The notes under the pieces: model-generated
What the model was told of the DNA's origin: nothing
What the model saw: the letters and a program-made list of their open reading frames with translations, nothing else
Database searches by the model: none
Translations under genes and position numbers: made by a program
In this document: piece after piece, positions 43,018 to 51,988 of the stretch
How positions within the stretch are numbered: position 1 is the first letter of the stretch
Layout: each line of letters begins with the position of its first letter
Source: JBGAKG01 sp044224495
GTDB taxonomy: Bacteria > Myxococcota_A > Polyangia > Polyangiales > Polyangiaceae
NCBI GenBank assembly: GCA_044224495.1
Contig: JBGAKG010000009.1
Coordinates: 62,001 to 126,000, forward strand
DNA: 64,000 bases
Direction of reading: 5' to 3'

Positions 43018-44210
43018 ATCGCTCCGTGATCGATCCAGCTCCGGAGGACGGCGCGCTCGTCGTCGGTGCAGCCCGTCTTGTTGCCGAGCGGCATCGTCTT
43101 CTGGACGCACGCGCGCTCCTTGATCCGCGGCGCGAGTGCCTTCATCTCGGCCTCGGTGTCCATCTTGATCCCGTTGGGCGCGACCTTCCACGTGTCGTCG
43201 GTGGGGTGGGCGCTGTGGCACTGCACGCAGCGCGTGTCGACGACCTTGCGTGCGTCGGCGTAGGTCGCGACCTCGGCCCGCTCGGGCTCCTCGATCGGCT
43301 TCGTGAGGAGGAAGACGGTGGCGAGGCCCGTGATCACGACCACGGCGGCGACCGGGAACCACGAGGTGTAGTGGAACCGGATGTTCATCAGGTGGCGCAC
43401 GAGCGCGCCGCCCACCGCGATCACCGCCAGCACGATCCACGCGAGCTTGTTCCCGTAGGTGCTCGGGAAGTGGTTCGAGATCATGATGAACAGCAGCGGG
43501 AACGTCATGTAGTTGTTGTGAATCGACCGCTGCTTGGCCCGCTGTCCAATCTTGGGATCCTGCGGTCGCCCCTCCTTCGTCGCGGCGACGAGCTCGCGCT
43601 GCGAGGGGACGATGACGAACCAGACGTTGCCGGTCATGATCGAGCCGAGCGTCACGCCGACGTGGATGTACGCGGCGCGCCCGGACAGGATGTGCGTGAG
43701 CGCGTAAGCGAGCCCGATCGCGTAGGCGAACGACACGAGCGCGCCGGCGACCTCGCGCTTCGCGAGCGGCGAGCTCCAGATCAGGTCGTAGACGAACCAC
43801 GAGACGACGATCGACGTGATGCCGATGCCGATCGCGAGCGTGGGGTTCAGCGCGCGGATGCTGGGGTCCACGAGCAGAGCGCCTTTGCCGGCGTAGTAGA
43901 CGACAAACAGAAGAAGGATGCCGCTCGCCCACGTGCTGAAGTTCTGCCACTTGAACCAGTGCAGGTTCTTCGGGAGCTGGCCGGGCTCGAGGAGCTTCTT
44001 GTCGACGTCGTAGAAGCCGCCCGAGTGGAGGAGCCAGATCTTGCCGTCGTAGCCGGCGGGGGCGTCCTTCGGCTTCTCGAGGTTGCGATCGAGCCAGTTG
44101 AAAAGAAGCGAGTTGCCGATCCACATGATCCCGGCGATGAGGTGGACCCATCGCAGGACCAGGTCGGCGAGCTCGCGCAGGTGAGCTTCCACGATGCGTG
44201 GATACCACAC
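43014..44210 (-). CDS. puuD: Urate hydroxylase PuuD (membrane protein with cytochrome c domain)
   Basis: 398 residues. About nine transmembrane helices start at LVLRWVHLIAGIMWIGNSLLF with conserved His. A periplasmic C-terminal cytochrome c domain has the heme motif CVQCH followed by PLGNKTGCT with the axial Met. Length and order match PuuD, which oxidises urate to 5-hydroxyisourate and passes electrons to the respiratory chain. A start at GTG 44192 fits homologues (family proteins begin near MEAYLL), whereas GTG 44210 has the better ribosome-site-like purines. No other purine degradation gene is in view. Confidence 0.93.
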   Translation of the reverse strand: MWYPRIVEAHLRELADLVLRWVHLIAGIMWIGNSLLFNWLDRNLEKPKDAPAGYDGKIWLLHSGGFYDVDKKLLEPGQLPKNLHWFKWQNFSTWASGILLLFVVYYAGKGALLVDPSIRALNPTLAIGIGITSIVVSWFVYDLIWSSPLAKREVAGALVSFAYAIGLAYALTHILSGRAAYIHVGVTLGSIMTGNVWFVIVPSQRELVAATKEGRPQDPKIGQRAKQRSIHNNYMTFPLLFIMISNHFPSTYGNKLAWIVLAVIAVGGALVRHLMNIRFHYTSWFPVAAVVVITGLATVFLLTKPIEEPERAEVATYADARKVVDTRCVQCHSAHPTDDTWKVAPNGIKMDTEAEMKALAPRIKERACVQKTMPLGNKTGCTDDERAVLRSWIDHGAM

Positions 44211-44360
44211 TCGTCCGGGGCCCCTCTTTTACGCGCCTGCGCAGGAACGTTCGCGGCTCCTCTGCGAACGCTTGGTCGCGGTTACATCGCCCCACCCCAA
44301 TGATTTCATGGGCTTCGACGCACCGCGGCGTGGCCTGACACTTGCTGATGAGATGGCTCA

Positions 44361-45383
44361 GTGGTTCAACCAGTCAATCTCCGAGCCGCAAACACCGACC
44401 GCAAGGACCTCGTCGGGGTCCTCGAGGCCGCGTACCGCCTGGACGGCGACGAGGGCACCTGGCTCGCCCGCGTCGTCGACCGCGCGGCCCGGGCCGGCCT
44501 CGACCGCGGGCTCGGCGCGTGCGGCATGTTCTACGACCTCAGCGGCGGCGTGCGCGTGTGGAACACGGTCGCGCGCGGCACCCCCGAGGGCGCGCTCGAG
44601 GCCCTGCGGGCGCTCGAGGGCACCGCGACCCCCGAGCTCGCGGAGCGCTTCTTCGCGCTCGGCGCGAGCTGCACGACGATGAGCGCGCGCCTCGCGCTCG
44701 GCGAGCGTCTCGCGGCGCACCCCGCGCATCAGGCGTTCCTCGCCCCGCTCGGCATCGCCGACTTCCTCGGCGCGTCGGCCACGGAGCCGAACGGGAGCGG
44801 GTGTCTCATCGGCGCGCCGCTCTCCGCGATCGGCAACGTTCGCCGCGCCGATGCGCAGAGCTGGACCCGCGTCGCGGCGCACGTCGCGGCAGGGCTTCGG
44901 CTCCGCCGCGGGCGCGCCACGGTCGAGGCCGTCCTCACGCCGAACGGCAAGGTCGAGCACGCCGAGGCGCCGGCCCAGGGTTCGCTCGGTGCGCTCCGCG
45001 AAGGCGCGCGCGCCGTGAGCTGGGCCACCGCGACCGCGAACGGCGACCCGCGCGCGCTCGAGTACTGGCGCGCGCTCACGGCGGGGCGCTGGTCGCTCGT
45101 CGATCAGTTCGATCACGACGGCAAGCGCTACATCGTCGCCTACAAGAACGATCCCGCGCCGCCCGCGTCGGCGTCGCCGTCGCTCACCGAGCGCGAGGCG
45201 CAGGTCCTCGGTTGGCTCGCGCAGGGACACTCCAACAAGCTCATCGGCTACGAGCTCGGCATCGCGCCGTCGACGGTCGCGATGCACCTTGGCACCGCCG
45301 CCGCCAAGCTCGGGACCAAGACGCGCGTCGCGCTCGTGCAGGCCGCGCGCCAGATGTTGCAGGGAAAGAAGGGAGAGAGCTGA
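44361..45383 (+). CDS. LuxR-type transcriptional regulator with N-terminal sensor-like domain
   Basis: 340 residues, GTG start. Residues 1-260 form a predicted sensor region without recognised family membership (LGACGMFYDLSGGVRVWNTVAR and similar stretches). A LuxR HTH follows at about 270-330 (LTEREAQVLGWLAQGHSNKLIGYELGIAPSTVAMHLGTAAAKLG). The stop TGA overlaps the ATG of the next HTH gene (TGATG), so a two-protein regulator is likely. The signal is unknown. Confidence 0.85.
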   Translation: MVQPVNLRAANTDRKDLVGVLEAAYRLDGDEGTWLARVVDRAARAGLDRGLGACGMFYDLSGGVRVWNTVARGTPEGALEALRALEGTATPELAERFFALGASCTTMSARLALGERLAAHPAHQAFLAPLGIADFLGASATEPNGSGCLIGAPLSAIGNVRRADAQSWTRVAAHVAAGLRLRRGRATVEAVLTPNGKVEHAEAPAQGSLGALREGARAVSWATATANGDPRALEYWRALTAGRWSLVDQFDHDGKRYIVAYKNDPAPPASASPSLTEREAQVLGWLAQGHSNKLIGYELGIAPSTVAMHLGTAAAKLGTKTRVALVQAARQMLQGKKGES

Positions 45384-45661
45384 TGGATCTCGGTTTGCCC
45401 AAGGGCGTCACGTTCAGCGAGTGCGGCGACCACGGCAGCGTCGTCGTCTTCGCGTTCCCGATCGCGGCGGACGAGCCGCACCTGACCGAGGCCGAGCGCA
45501 CCGTCGCGCTCCACCTCATGGCAGGCGCGACCAACGCGGAGATCGCCTCCGCGCGCGGGTGCGCCGTCCGCACCGTGTGCAACCAGGTGCAGAGCCTTTT
45601 CAAGAAGCTCGGCGTTCGGTCGCGCGCGGAGCTCGCGGCGAAGCTCCCCGTCTTGGCCTAG
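45383..45661 (+). CDS. Small LuxR-type HTH protein
   Basis: 92 residues. About 30 N-terminal residues lead into the HTH: LTEAERTVALHLMAGATNAEIASARGCAVRTVCNQVQSLFKKLG. It has no sensor domain. It is coupled to the preceding LuxR gene by a TGATG overlap, so the products are made together and could form a heterodimer or share a regulon. Similar HTH segments in the pair suggest they arose by duplication. Confidence 0.85.
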   Translation: MDLGLPKGVTFSECGDHGSVVVFAFPIAADEPHLTEAERTVALHLMAGATNAEIASARGCAVRTVCNQVQSLFKKLGVRSRAELAAKLPVLA

Positions 45662-45807
45662 CGTCCGCTTCTCATGGCCGCCCCGCCGCGGCGGGCGTTC
45701 GCGGCTGACGGCGGCGTGCGTCCGGCGCAAGGTGGGGCCTGGTGCAACGCCTGCCGATTCGATGTACAGAGTGGCATGCCGGGCTGGATGGGGCCGGGAG
45801 CGTCACC

Positions 45808-46764
45808 ATGAGCGACACCTTGTCGGAGGTGCTTCGCGCGGTTCGGCTCACCGGGGCGATCTACTTCTCGATCGACGCATCGTCGCCGTGGGTGGCCGAG
45901 GCCGCGCCGTCGCGCGAGATCGCGCCGCGCATCATGGCCGGCGTCGAGCACGTCATCGAGTACCACGTGATCACCAAGGGCACGTGCTTCGGAGGCATCG
46001 TCGGCGAGCCCCCCGTGCGGCTCGAGGAGGGGGACGTCATCGCCTTCCCGCAAGGGGACCCCCACGTCCTCTCCAGCGGTCCCGGCATGCGCGGCGGGCC
46101 GGGGCTCGACGAGATCCTCCGCGCCGATCAACCGTTCCCGGTCGCGGTCTCCCTCGCCGGCGGCGGTCCCGACAAGACGTCCGTGATCTGCGGGTTCCTC
46201 GGCTGCGATGCCCGCCCATTCAACCCGCTCCTCGCCACGCTCCCGCGCATGCTCCACATCCACGGCAAGGGCGAGCGCACGTCCGTGCTGCGTCACCTCG
46301 TCGATCTGGCGCTCGCCGAGTCCAACGCTCCGCGCTCGGGGAGCGAGTGCATGCTCTCGCGCGTCAGCGAGCTGCTCTTCGTCGAGGTCGTCCGCCAGTA
46401 CGCCGACTCGCTCGCCCCCGAGAACGTCGGTTGGTTCGCGGGCCTCCGAGATCCCACCGTGGGACGCGCGCTCCAGCGCCTCCACGCGCGTCCGACCCAC
46501 CCCTGGACGCTCGACGATCTCGCGAAGGAGGTCGGTGCCTCCCGCTCGATCCTCGCGGAGCGCTTCGCGCACTTCGTCGGGGTTCCGCCGATCCAGTACC
46601 TGGCGCAGTGGCGCATCCAGTTGGCGGCCACGCTGCTCCGCTCGTCGACGGCGAGCCTGGCCGAGATCGCCGGTCGCGTCGGCTACGGCTCCGAGGCTGC
46701 GTTGAGTCGCGCGTTCAAGCGCCTGACCGGCGTGGCGCCAGCCACGTACCGCCGCCCGCGTTGA
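45808..46764 (+). CDS. AraC-family regulator with N-terminal cupin
   Basis: 318 residues. The N-terminal cupin (about 1-140: EGDVIAFPQGDPHVLSS) would bind an effector, followed by the two-HTH AraC DNA-binding domain (WTLDDLAKEVGASRSILAERFAHFVGVPPIQYLAQWRI and IAGRVGYGSEAALSRAFKRLTGVAPATYR). The architecture is typical of AraC activators of detoxification or catabolic genes. The ATG at 45808 follows GGGAG. The next genes on the strand (GFA-like, methyltransferase) are possible targets. Confidence 0.92.
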   Translation: MSDTLSEVLRAVRLTGAIYFSIDASSPWVAEAAPSREIAPRIMAGVEHVIEYHVITKGTCFGGIVGEPPVRLEEGDVIAFPQGDPHVLSSGPGMRGGPGLDEILRADQPFPVAVSLAGGGPDKTSVICGFLGCDARPFNPLLATLPRMLHIHGKGERTSVLRHLVDLALAESNAPRSGSECMLSRVSELLFVEVVRQYADSLAPENVGWFAGLRDPTVGRALQRLHARPTHPWTLDDLAKEVGASRSILAERFAHFVGVPPIQYLAQWRIQLAATLLRSSTASLAEIAGRVGYGSEAALSRAFKRLTGVAPATYRRPR

Positions 46765-46866
46765 TCTGGACGCTCGGCCAAGCAGCGCGGACGAGCTGTC
46801 ATTCACGGGAACGAGGGTCCGACGCATCGTCTCTTCCACGGGCACGCGCCCGGGAAAGGTGACGTC

Positions 46867-47298
46867 ATGTCGAGTGAGATTCACGAAGGTGGGTGCTTCT
46901 GTGGAACGGTGGGGTTCCAGGTGGAGGGCAAGCCGGCGGCGATGGGCTACTGCCATTGCAGCTCGTGCCGGCGCTGGTCGGCCGGGCCGGTCAACGCGTT
47001 CACGCTCTGGGCGCCGGCTGCGGTGCGGATCACGCGCGGGGCGGATCAGGTGGGGAGCTTCGCGAAGACGCCGAACAGCGTGCGCAAGTGGTGCCGCAAC
47101 TGTGGTGGCCACCTCATGACCGATCACCCGCAGTGGGGCATGGTCGACGTCTACGCCGCGGTGCTCGACGGGCTCGAGTTCGCTCCGGGCGTCCACGTCA
47201 ACTACGCCGAGACCGTCCTGCGCATGCGCGACGGGCTCGTGAAACACCGGGACTTCCCGGCCGACATGGGTGGCAGCGGAAAGGTGGTGGCCGAATGA
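46867..47298 (+). CDS. GFA-family (CENP-V/GFA) zinc protein
   Basis: 143 residues. The GFA zinc pattern is present: GGCFCGTVGF (Cys10, Cys12), CHCSSCRRWSAG and KWCRNCGGHL. The family is named after the glutathione-dependent formaldehyde-activating enzyme, but most members have no tested activity, so formaldehyde is only a possibility. Its stop overlaps the methyltransferase ATG by 4 bases (ATGA), indicating one transcript. Confidence 0.9.
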   Translation: MSSEIHEGGCFCGTVGFQVEGKPAAMGYCHCSSCRRWSAGPVNAFTLWAPAAVRITRGADQVGSFAKTPNSVRKWCRNCGGHLMTDHPQWGMVDVYAAVLDGLEFAPGVHVNYAETVLRMRDGLVKHRDFPADMGGSGKVVAE

Positions 47299-48104
47299 CC
47301 GCGCTCGATCTCGTCGCCGTGAAGGCGAAGCAGCAGGCGACGTGGGCCTCGGGCGATTTCGCCATCGTCGGCACCACGCTCCAGATGGTCGGCGAGTCGC
47401 TCTGCGAGGCGGCCGACGTGCGCTCCGGCGAGCGCGTCCTCGACGTGGCGTGCGGGAACGGAAACGCGACGCTCGCCGCCGCGCGTCGGTTCGCGACCGT
47501 CACCGGGCTCGACTACGTTCCGGCGCTCCTCGAGAAGGCGCGCGCGCGCGCGACGGCGGAGGGGCTCGCCCCCGAGCTCGTGGAGGGGGACGCCGAGGCG
47601 CTCCCGTTCCCGGACGCGACCTTCGACGTCGTCCTCTCCACCTACGGCGTGATGTTCGCGCCCAACCACGCGAAGGCGGCGGCCGAGCTCGTCCGGGTGT
47701 GCAAGCCGGGCGGCCGGATCGCGCTCGCGAACTGGACGCCCGATGGGTTCATCGGGGAGCTCCTCCGCACCGTGGGTCGCTTCGTTCCGCCGCCGCCGGG
47801 CCTGGTCTCGCCGGCGATGTGGGGCCGGCGCGAGCACGTGTCGGAGCTCTTCGGCGATGCGGTGAGCTCGCTGGCGATCGAGAGCAAGACCTTTCCGTTC
47901 CGGTACCGCTCCCCCGCGCACTTCATCCAGATCTTCCGCGACTACTACGGGCCGACGCACAAGGCGTTCCTGGCGCTCGACGAGGACGGTCGGATGGGGC
48001 TCCGCGGCGCGCTCGAAGCGCTCATCGCGCGCTGGGATCGCGGGAACGGGCGCGGCATGGTCGCTCCGGGCGAGTACCTCGAGATCGTCGCGACGCGGCG
48101 CTGA
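47295..48104 (+). CDS. Class I SAM-dependent methyltransferase
   Basis: 269 residues. The SAM-binding motif I is VLDVACGNGNATL, with post-I DYVPALLEKAR, motif II ALPFPDATFDVVLSTYGVMF and motif III VCKPGGRIALANW, as in the UbiE/arsenite/sterol methyltransferase group. The substrate is not identifiable. Coupled to the GFA-like gene by ATGA. Confidence 0.9.
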   Translation: MTALDLVAVKAKQQATWASGDFAIVGTTLQMVGESLCEAADVRSGERVLDVACGNGNATLAAARRFATVTGLDYVPALLEKARARATAEGLAPELVEGDAEALPFPDATFDVVLSTYGVMFAPNHAKAAAELVRVCKPGGRIALANWTPDGFIGELLRTVGRFVPPPPGLVSPAMWGRREHVSELFGDAVSSLAIESKTFPFRYRSPAHFIQIFRDYYGPTHKAFLALDEDGRMGLRGALEALIARWDRGNGRGMVAPGEYLEIVATRR

Positions 48105-48105
48105 G

Positions 48106-48864
48106 TCAGCGTCGAGCGCGCGGGTCGAACCCGTAGAACTTCACGAGCTCGCGGAAGATCCCAGGGTGATTCTCCGCGAGCGCGTGAGGTTGCTCGTAGA
48201 ACTCCTCCGTGACGACGGCGAAGAACTCGGCCGGGTTCGTCGCGCCGTAGCGGTCGATGTCGCTCGTCAGGCCTTCGGCGAGCGCCTCGAACTCCGGTTG
48301 GAACGCGGTCGCCCATTGCGCGTAGCGCTTGCGATCGGGGAGGTCGGGGGCGCCGTCGACGGTGCCGTCCTCGGCGTCGAGCTGGTGCGCGAACTCGTGC
48401 AGGACGACGTTGTGGCCGTCGCTCGTGTTCTGCGCGTCGTTCTTCACCCGGTCCCACGCGAGCACGACCAGATCCTTCGACCACGACTCGCCGAGGTTGA
48501 TGCCTTCTTGCTCGAGCACGGCTCCGCCGCCGGCGCGCGAGCGCCGCTTCGTGCGCCACGCCGATGGGTAGACGACGATGCTCGCGAGGTCGGGGTAGGG
48601 CACGTCGACGTCCCGGTGGACCAAGAGCAGGCACGCCTCGGCCGCGATGACGAGCTTCATCTCGTCCGTGACCTCGAACCCGGCGCCGCCCTCGAAGGTC
48701 TTCTCGGCGAGGAAGATCTGCATCAGCCCGCCCAGCCGCGTCCGGTCCTCGGCCGAGAGCTTCCGCACGAGCGGTACGCGATCCAGCACGATTGCCCACT
48801 GTTCCTCGCGGAGCGGCGTCTCGCGGAGGGTCTTTCGCCGAGGGGCTTTCAGGAAATCGAACAT
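48106..48864 (-). CDS. MtfA-like zinc peptidase (M90)
   Basis: 252 residues, the usual MtfA length. The zinc-binding helix NVVLHEFAHQLDAEDG includes HExxH, and the downstream acidic AEFFAVVTEEFYEQP matches the family's second zinc-ligand helix. Known MtfA regulates the glucose PTS by binding Mlc in enterobacteria; that role need not hold here. The gene is divergent from gnd. Confidence 0.92.
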   Translation of the reverse strand: MFDFLKAPRRKTLRETPLREEQWAIVLDRVPLVRKLSAEDRTRLGGLMQIFLAEKTFEGGAGFEVTDEMKLVIAAEACLLLVHRDVDVPYPDLASIVVYPSAWRTKRRSRAGGGAVLEQEGINLGESWSKDLVVLAWDRVKNDAQNTSDGHNVVLHEFAHQLDAEDGTVDGAPDLPDRKRYAQWATAFQPEFEALAEGLTSDIDRYGATNPAEFFAVVTEEFYEQPHALAENHPGIFRELVKFYGFDPRARR

Positions 48865-48907
48865 GCACGTACCTTCGTCTGTCTCACGTCTCTCGGAGGA
48901 TACCCGC

Positions 48908-49918
48908 ATGCAGCTCGGTATGGTCGGTCTTGGTCGAATGGGCGCGAACATGGTGCGACGGCTCATGCGCGAGAAGCACGAGTGCGTCGCGTTCGACGTG
49001 ACGCCGGCAGCGGTCGACGCGCTCGCGAAGGAAGGTGCCGTCGGCGCCAGCTCGCTCGAGGACATGTGCAAGAAGCTGAAGGCTCCGCGCGCCGTCTGGC
49101 TCATGGTGCCGGCGGCGTTCGTGGACGCGACGATCGAGAAGGTCCTGCCGTTCCTCGAGAAGGGCGACATCCTCATCGACGGCGGCAACTCGAACTACAA
49201 GGACGACGTCGACCGCGCAGCGAAGCTCGCGCCCAAGGGCATTCATTACATGGACATCGGGACGAGCGGCGGCGTCTACGGTCTCGAGCGCGGCTACTGC
49301 CTGATGATCGGCGGCCCGAAGGAAGCCGTGGAGCGGCTCGACCCGATCCTCTCCTGCCTCGCGCCCGGCGAGGGCTCGATCGAGAAGACGCCCGGCCGCG
49401 ACGGCAAGAAGAGCACCGCCTCGAGGGGCTACCTCCACTGCGGCCCGGCGGGCGCCGGCCACTTCGTGAAGATGATCCACAACGGGATCGAGTACGGGAT
49501 GATGCAGGCGTACGCGGAGGGGCTCAACATCCTGAAGCACGCCGGGATCGGCAAGAAGGACCACGCGAAGGACGCGGAGACGGCTCCCGTGCGTGACCCC
49601 GAGTACTTCCAGTACGAGTTCGATCTCGCCGACGTCACCGAGCTCTGGCGGCGCGGCAGCGTGGTCACCTCGTGGCTCCTCGACCTCACCGCGGCCGAGC
49701 TCGCGGCGAGCCCGCAGCTCGAGCAGTACGCCGGCAAGGTGTCGGACTCGGGCGAAGGGCGCTGGACGATCGAAGCGGCCATCGCCGAGGGCGTACCGGC
49801 CGAGGTGCTGTCGGCCTCGCTCTGGTCACGCTTCAGCTCGCGCGGCAACGCCGACTTCCAGAACAAGGTTCTGTCGGCGATGCGCCACGCGTTCGGTGGC
49901 CATCACGAGAAGAAGTAG
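48908..49918 (+). CDS. gnd: 6-Phosphogluconate dehydrogenase (decarboxylating, short form)
   Basis: 336 residues, the short GndA-type length. NAD(P)-binding GLGRMGANM at 7-15. The active-site lysine lies in HCGPAGAGHFVKMIHNGIEYG (GHFVKMxHNG motif), and the substrate-binding GTSGGVYG stretch precedes it. It converts 6-phosphogluconate to ribulose-5-phosphate and CO2. A strong GGAGG ribosome site precedes ATG 48908. zwf lies 500 bases away on the other strand. Confidence 0.95.
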   Translation: MQLGMVGLGRMGANMVRRLMREKHECVAFDVTPAAVDALAKEGAVGASSLEDMCKKLKAPRAVWLMVPAAFVDATIEKVLPFLEKGDILIDGGNSNYKDDVDRAAKLAPKGIHYMDIGTSGGVYGLERGYCLMIGGPKEAVERLDPILSCLAPGEGSIEKTPGRDGKKSTASRGYLHCGPAGAGHFVKMIHNGIEYGMMQAYAEGLNILKHAGIGKKDHAKDAETAPVRDPEYFQYEFDLADVTELWRRGSVVTSWLLDLTAAELAASPQLEQYAGKVSDSGEGRWTIEAAIAEGVPAEVLSASLWSRFSSRGNADFQNKVLSAMRHAFGGHHEKK

Positions 49919-50013
49919 CCACCGCGGAAATCGCTCCGCCTGAGCTCAAGGCCCCGCTCGATCGGTCGATCCACGAGGTGCAGCACGGCACTTCGAGGGA
50001 GCGACGGCGAACC

Positions 50014-50409
50014 ATGCGGCAAGAAACGATCGAGCGGTCCTTTGGGAGCTTCGCGGTTCTCGACGACGGCATCATCGTCGGCTACCCGAAGGCGCTCGAC
50101 CTGGAGCTGCGGGATGCCATGGCCGTGATCGAGCTCCTGCGCGAGCTGACGCCGCCGGGGCAGCGGATCCGCCTCCTGCTCGACCACCGGAGCGTGAGCC
50201 GGAAGCTCACGCCGGAGGCCCAGGCGGCGATGAAGACGCTGCTGGAGCCCGAGCTCGACCGTCTGGCCGTGCTCATCGGCAACACGGTCTCTCGCTTCCT
50301 GGCCTCGACGATGATGCGAGCGTTCGGTCAGGGCGACAAAGTGCGTGTCTTCGAGTCGGAAGGTCAGGCGTTGTCGTGGTTGCGCGAAGCGCGCCGAATG
50401 GCGCGCTGA
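50014..50409 (+). CDS. Small STAS/SpoIIAA-like protein
   Basis: 131 residues with a predicted mixed alpha/beta fold (FAVLDDGIIVGYPKALDLELRDAMAVIELL, IRLLLDHRSVSRKLTPEAQA, FGQGDKVRVFESEGQALSWLRE). This is like DUF7793/SpoIIAA-like single-domain proteins of unknown function. No signal or membrane segment. It lies between gnd and zwf, though no direct functional link can be shown. Confidence 0.75.
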   Translation: MRQETIERSFGSFAVLDDGIIVGYPKALDLELRDAMAVIELLRELTPPGQRIRLLLDHRSVSRKLTPEAQAAMKTLLEPELDRLAVLIGNTVSRFLASTMMRAFGQGDKVRVFESEGQALSWLREARRMAR

Positions 50410-50419
50410 GCGCCCCCCT

Positions 50420-51970
50420 TCAGACCTCGTCGTGCACTTCGTTCCACTCGCGCCCGTCGCGGGCGAGGAGCGCGGTCGACTCGGCCGGCCCCCACGAGCC
50501 TGCGGAGTACGTCGCGGGCGACTTCGTCGCGTACTTCCACGCCTCGAGGAGCGGGTGAATGATGGTCCACCCGGCCTCGACCATGTCCGCGCGCTGGAAG
50601 AGGGTCGCGTCGCCGAGCATGCAGTCGAAGAGCAGGCGCTCGTAGCCGGTGGAGCGCTGCTTGTGGAAGTAGTCCTCGTAGTCGAAGGACATCTTCACGG
50701 TCCCGATGTTCATGATCGTGCCGGGGACCTTCGCGCCGAAGCGGAACGACATCCCTTCTTCGGGCTGGATGTTCAGCACGAGTTGGTTCGGGAGCAGGTC
50801 GTCGACGCGGGTCCTGCGGAAGAGCAGGAACGGGGGCCGCTTGAACTGGATCACGATTTGGGTGAGCCGCTTCGCCATGCGCTTCCCGGTGCGCAGGTAG
50901 AAGGGGACACCGGCCCAGCGCCAGTTGTCGAGCATGAGCTTCATCGCGACGAAGGTGTCGGTCTTGGAGTCCTTCGGGACGTCCTTCTCCTCGCGGTACT
51001 TCGGGAGGAACTGGCCGCCCATGCCGCCGGCGCCGTACTGGCCCCGGACGGCGAGCTGGGAGATGTCGTCGGGCTTGATCGGCTGAATGGCGCGGAGCGC
51101 CTTGACCTGCTCGTCGCGGATCTCGTCGGCGGCGAACGAGATCGGGGGCTCCATCGCGATGAGCGAGAGGAGCTGCATCATGTGGTTCGGCACCATGTCG
51201 CGCAGCGCGCCGGCGCGGTCGTAGTAGCCGCCGCGGTGCTCGACGCCGAGCGTCTCCGCCACCGTGATCTGCACGTGGTCGATGTAGTTGTGGTTCCACG
51301 TCGGCTCGAAGAAGCCGTTCGCGAACCGCATGACCATGATGTTCTGGACGGTCTCTTTCCCGAGGTAGTGGTCGATTCGGTAGATCTGGTCCTCGCGCAG
51401 GTACTTGCGGAGCTCGACGTTGAGCGAGCGCGCCGACTGCAGATCGGTGCCGAACGGCTTCTCGACGATGACGCGCCGCTGGCGCCCGCTGGAGGTGTCG
51501 GCCAAGCCCGACTCCCCGAGCTGCTTCGCGACGGCGCCGAAGAACGCGGGCGCGGTAGCGAGATAGAAGAAGGCGTTGTCCTCGGTGTTGTGCTTCGCCG
51601 TGATCTGGGCGAGGCGCTCCTTCATCAGCTCGTACGTCTTGGGATCGCCGAAGTCGCCCGACATGTAATAGAGGCGCGAGCGGAACCACTTCCAGTTCTC
51701 GAACTTCAGCGCCTCGGGATCGATCTCGCTCAGATCCGCCTCGATCTTGTCGCGGTACTCCTTGTCCGTCATCGGCTGGATCGCGACGCCGAGCACCGCG
51801 AAGTTTCCGGCGAGCAAGCCGTCCTTCGCGAGGTTCAGGAGCGAAGGCATGAGCTTCCGCTTCGTGAGGTCGCCCGTGGCGCCGAAGATGACCATCGTGA
51901 ACGGGGGAGCGCCGTGGTCGGGCGTGGGATCGACGTACTCGGGCGATTCACTGAGGACGGGCGTGGTCAT
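50420..51970 (-). CDS. zwf: Glucose-6-phosphate 1-dehydrogenase
   Basis: 516 residues. NADP-binding GATGDLTKRKLMPSL, catalytic RIDHYLGKE, and EKPFGTDL all match Zwf. It oxidises glucose-6-phosphate to 6-phosphogluconolactone, making NADPH. Start at 51970, with long N-terminal STPVL-type extension typical of actinobacterial and myxobacterial forms. Convergent with the STAS-like gene, 10 bases apart. Confidence 0.96.
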   Translation of the reverse strand: MTTPVLSESPEYVDPTPDHGAPPFTMVIFGATGDLTKRKLMPSLLNLAKDGLLAGNFAVLGVAIQPMTDKEYRDKIEADLSEIDPEALKFENWKWFRSRLYYMSGDFGDPKTYELMKERLAQITAKHNTEDNAFFYLATAPAFFGAVAKQLGESGLADTSSGRQRRVIVEKPFGTDLQSARSLNVELRKYLREDQIYRIDHYLGKETVQNIMVMRFANGFFEPTWNHNYIDHVQITVAETLGVEHRGGYYDRAGALRDMVPNHMMQLLSLIAMEPPISFAADEIRDEQVKALRAIQPIKPDDISQLAVRGQYGAGGMGGQFLPKYREEKDVPKDSKTDTFVAMKLMLDNWRWAGVPFYLRTGKRMAKRLTQIVIQFKRPPFLLFRRTRVDDLLPNQLVLNIQPEEGMSFRFGAKVPGTIMNIGTVKMSFDYEDYFHKQRSTGYERLLFDCMLGDATLFQRADMVEAGWTIIHPLLEAWKYATKSPATYSAGSWGPAESTALLARDGREWNEVHDEV

Positions 51971-51988
51971 GGTCGCCCGATGATACGC

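Noticed and set aside
42855..44295. Apparent long minus-strand frame running from puuD through the N run
   Set aside because: Most of it is a shadow of puuD. Only the last 54 codons before the gap resemble the AlkA N-terminus, which starts at GTG 43017.
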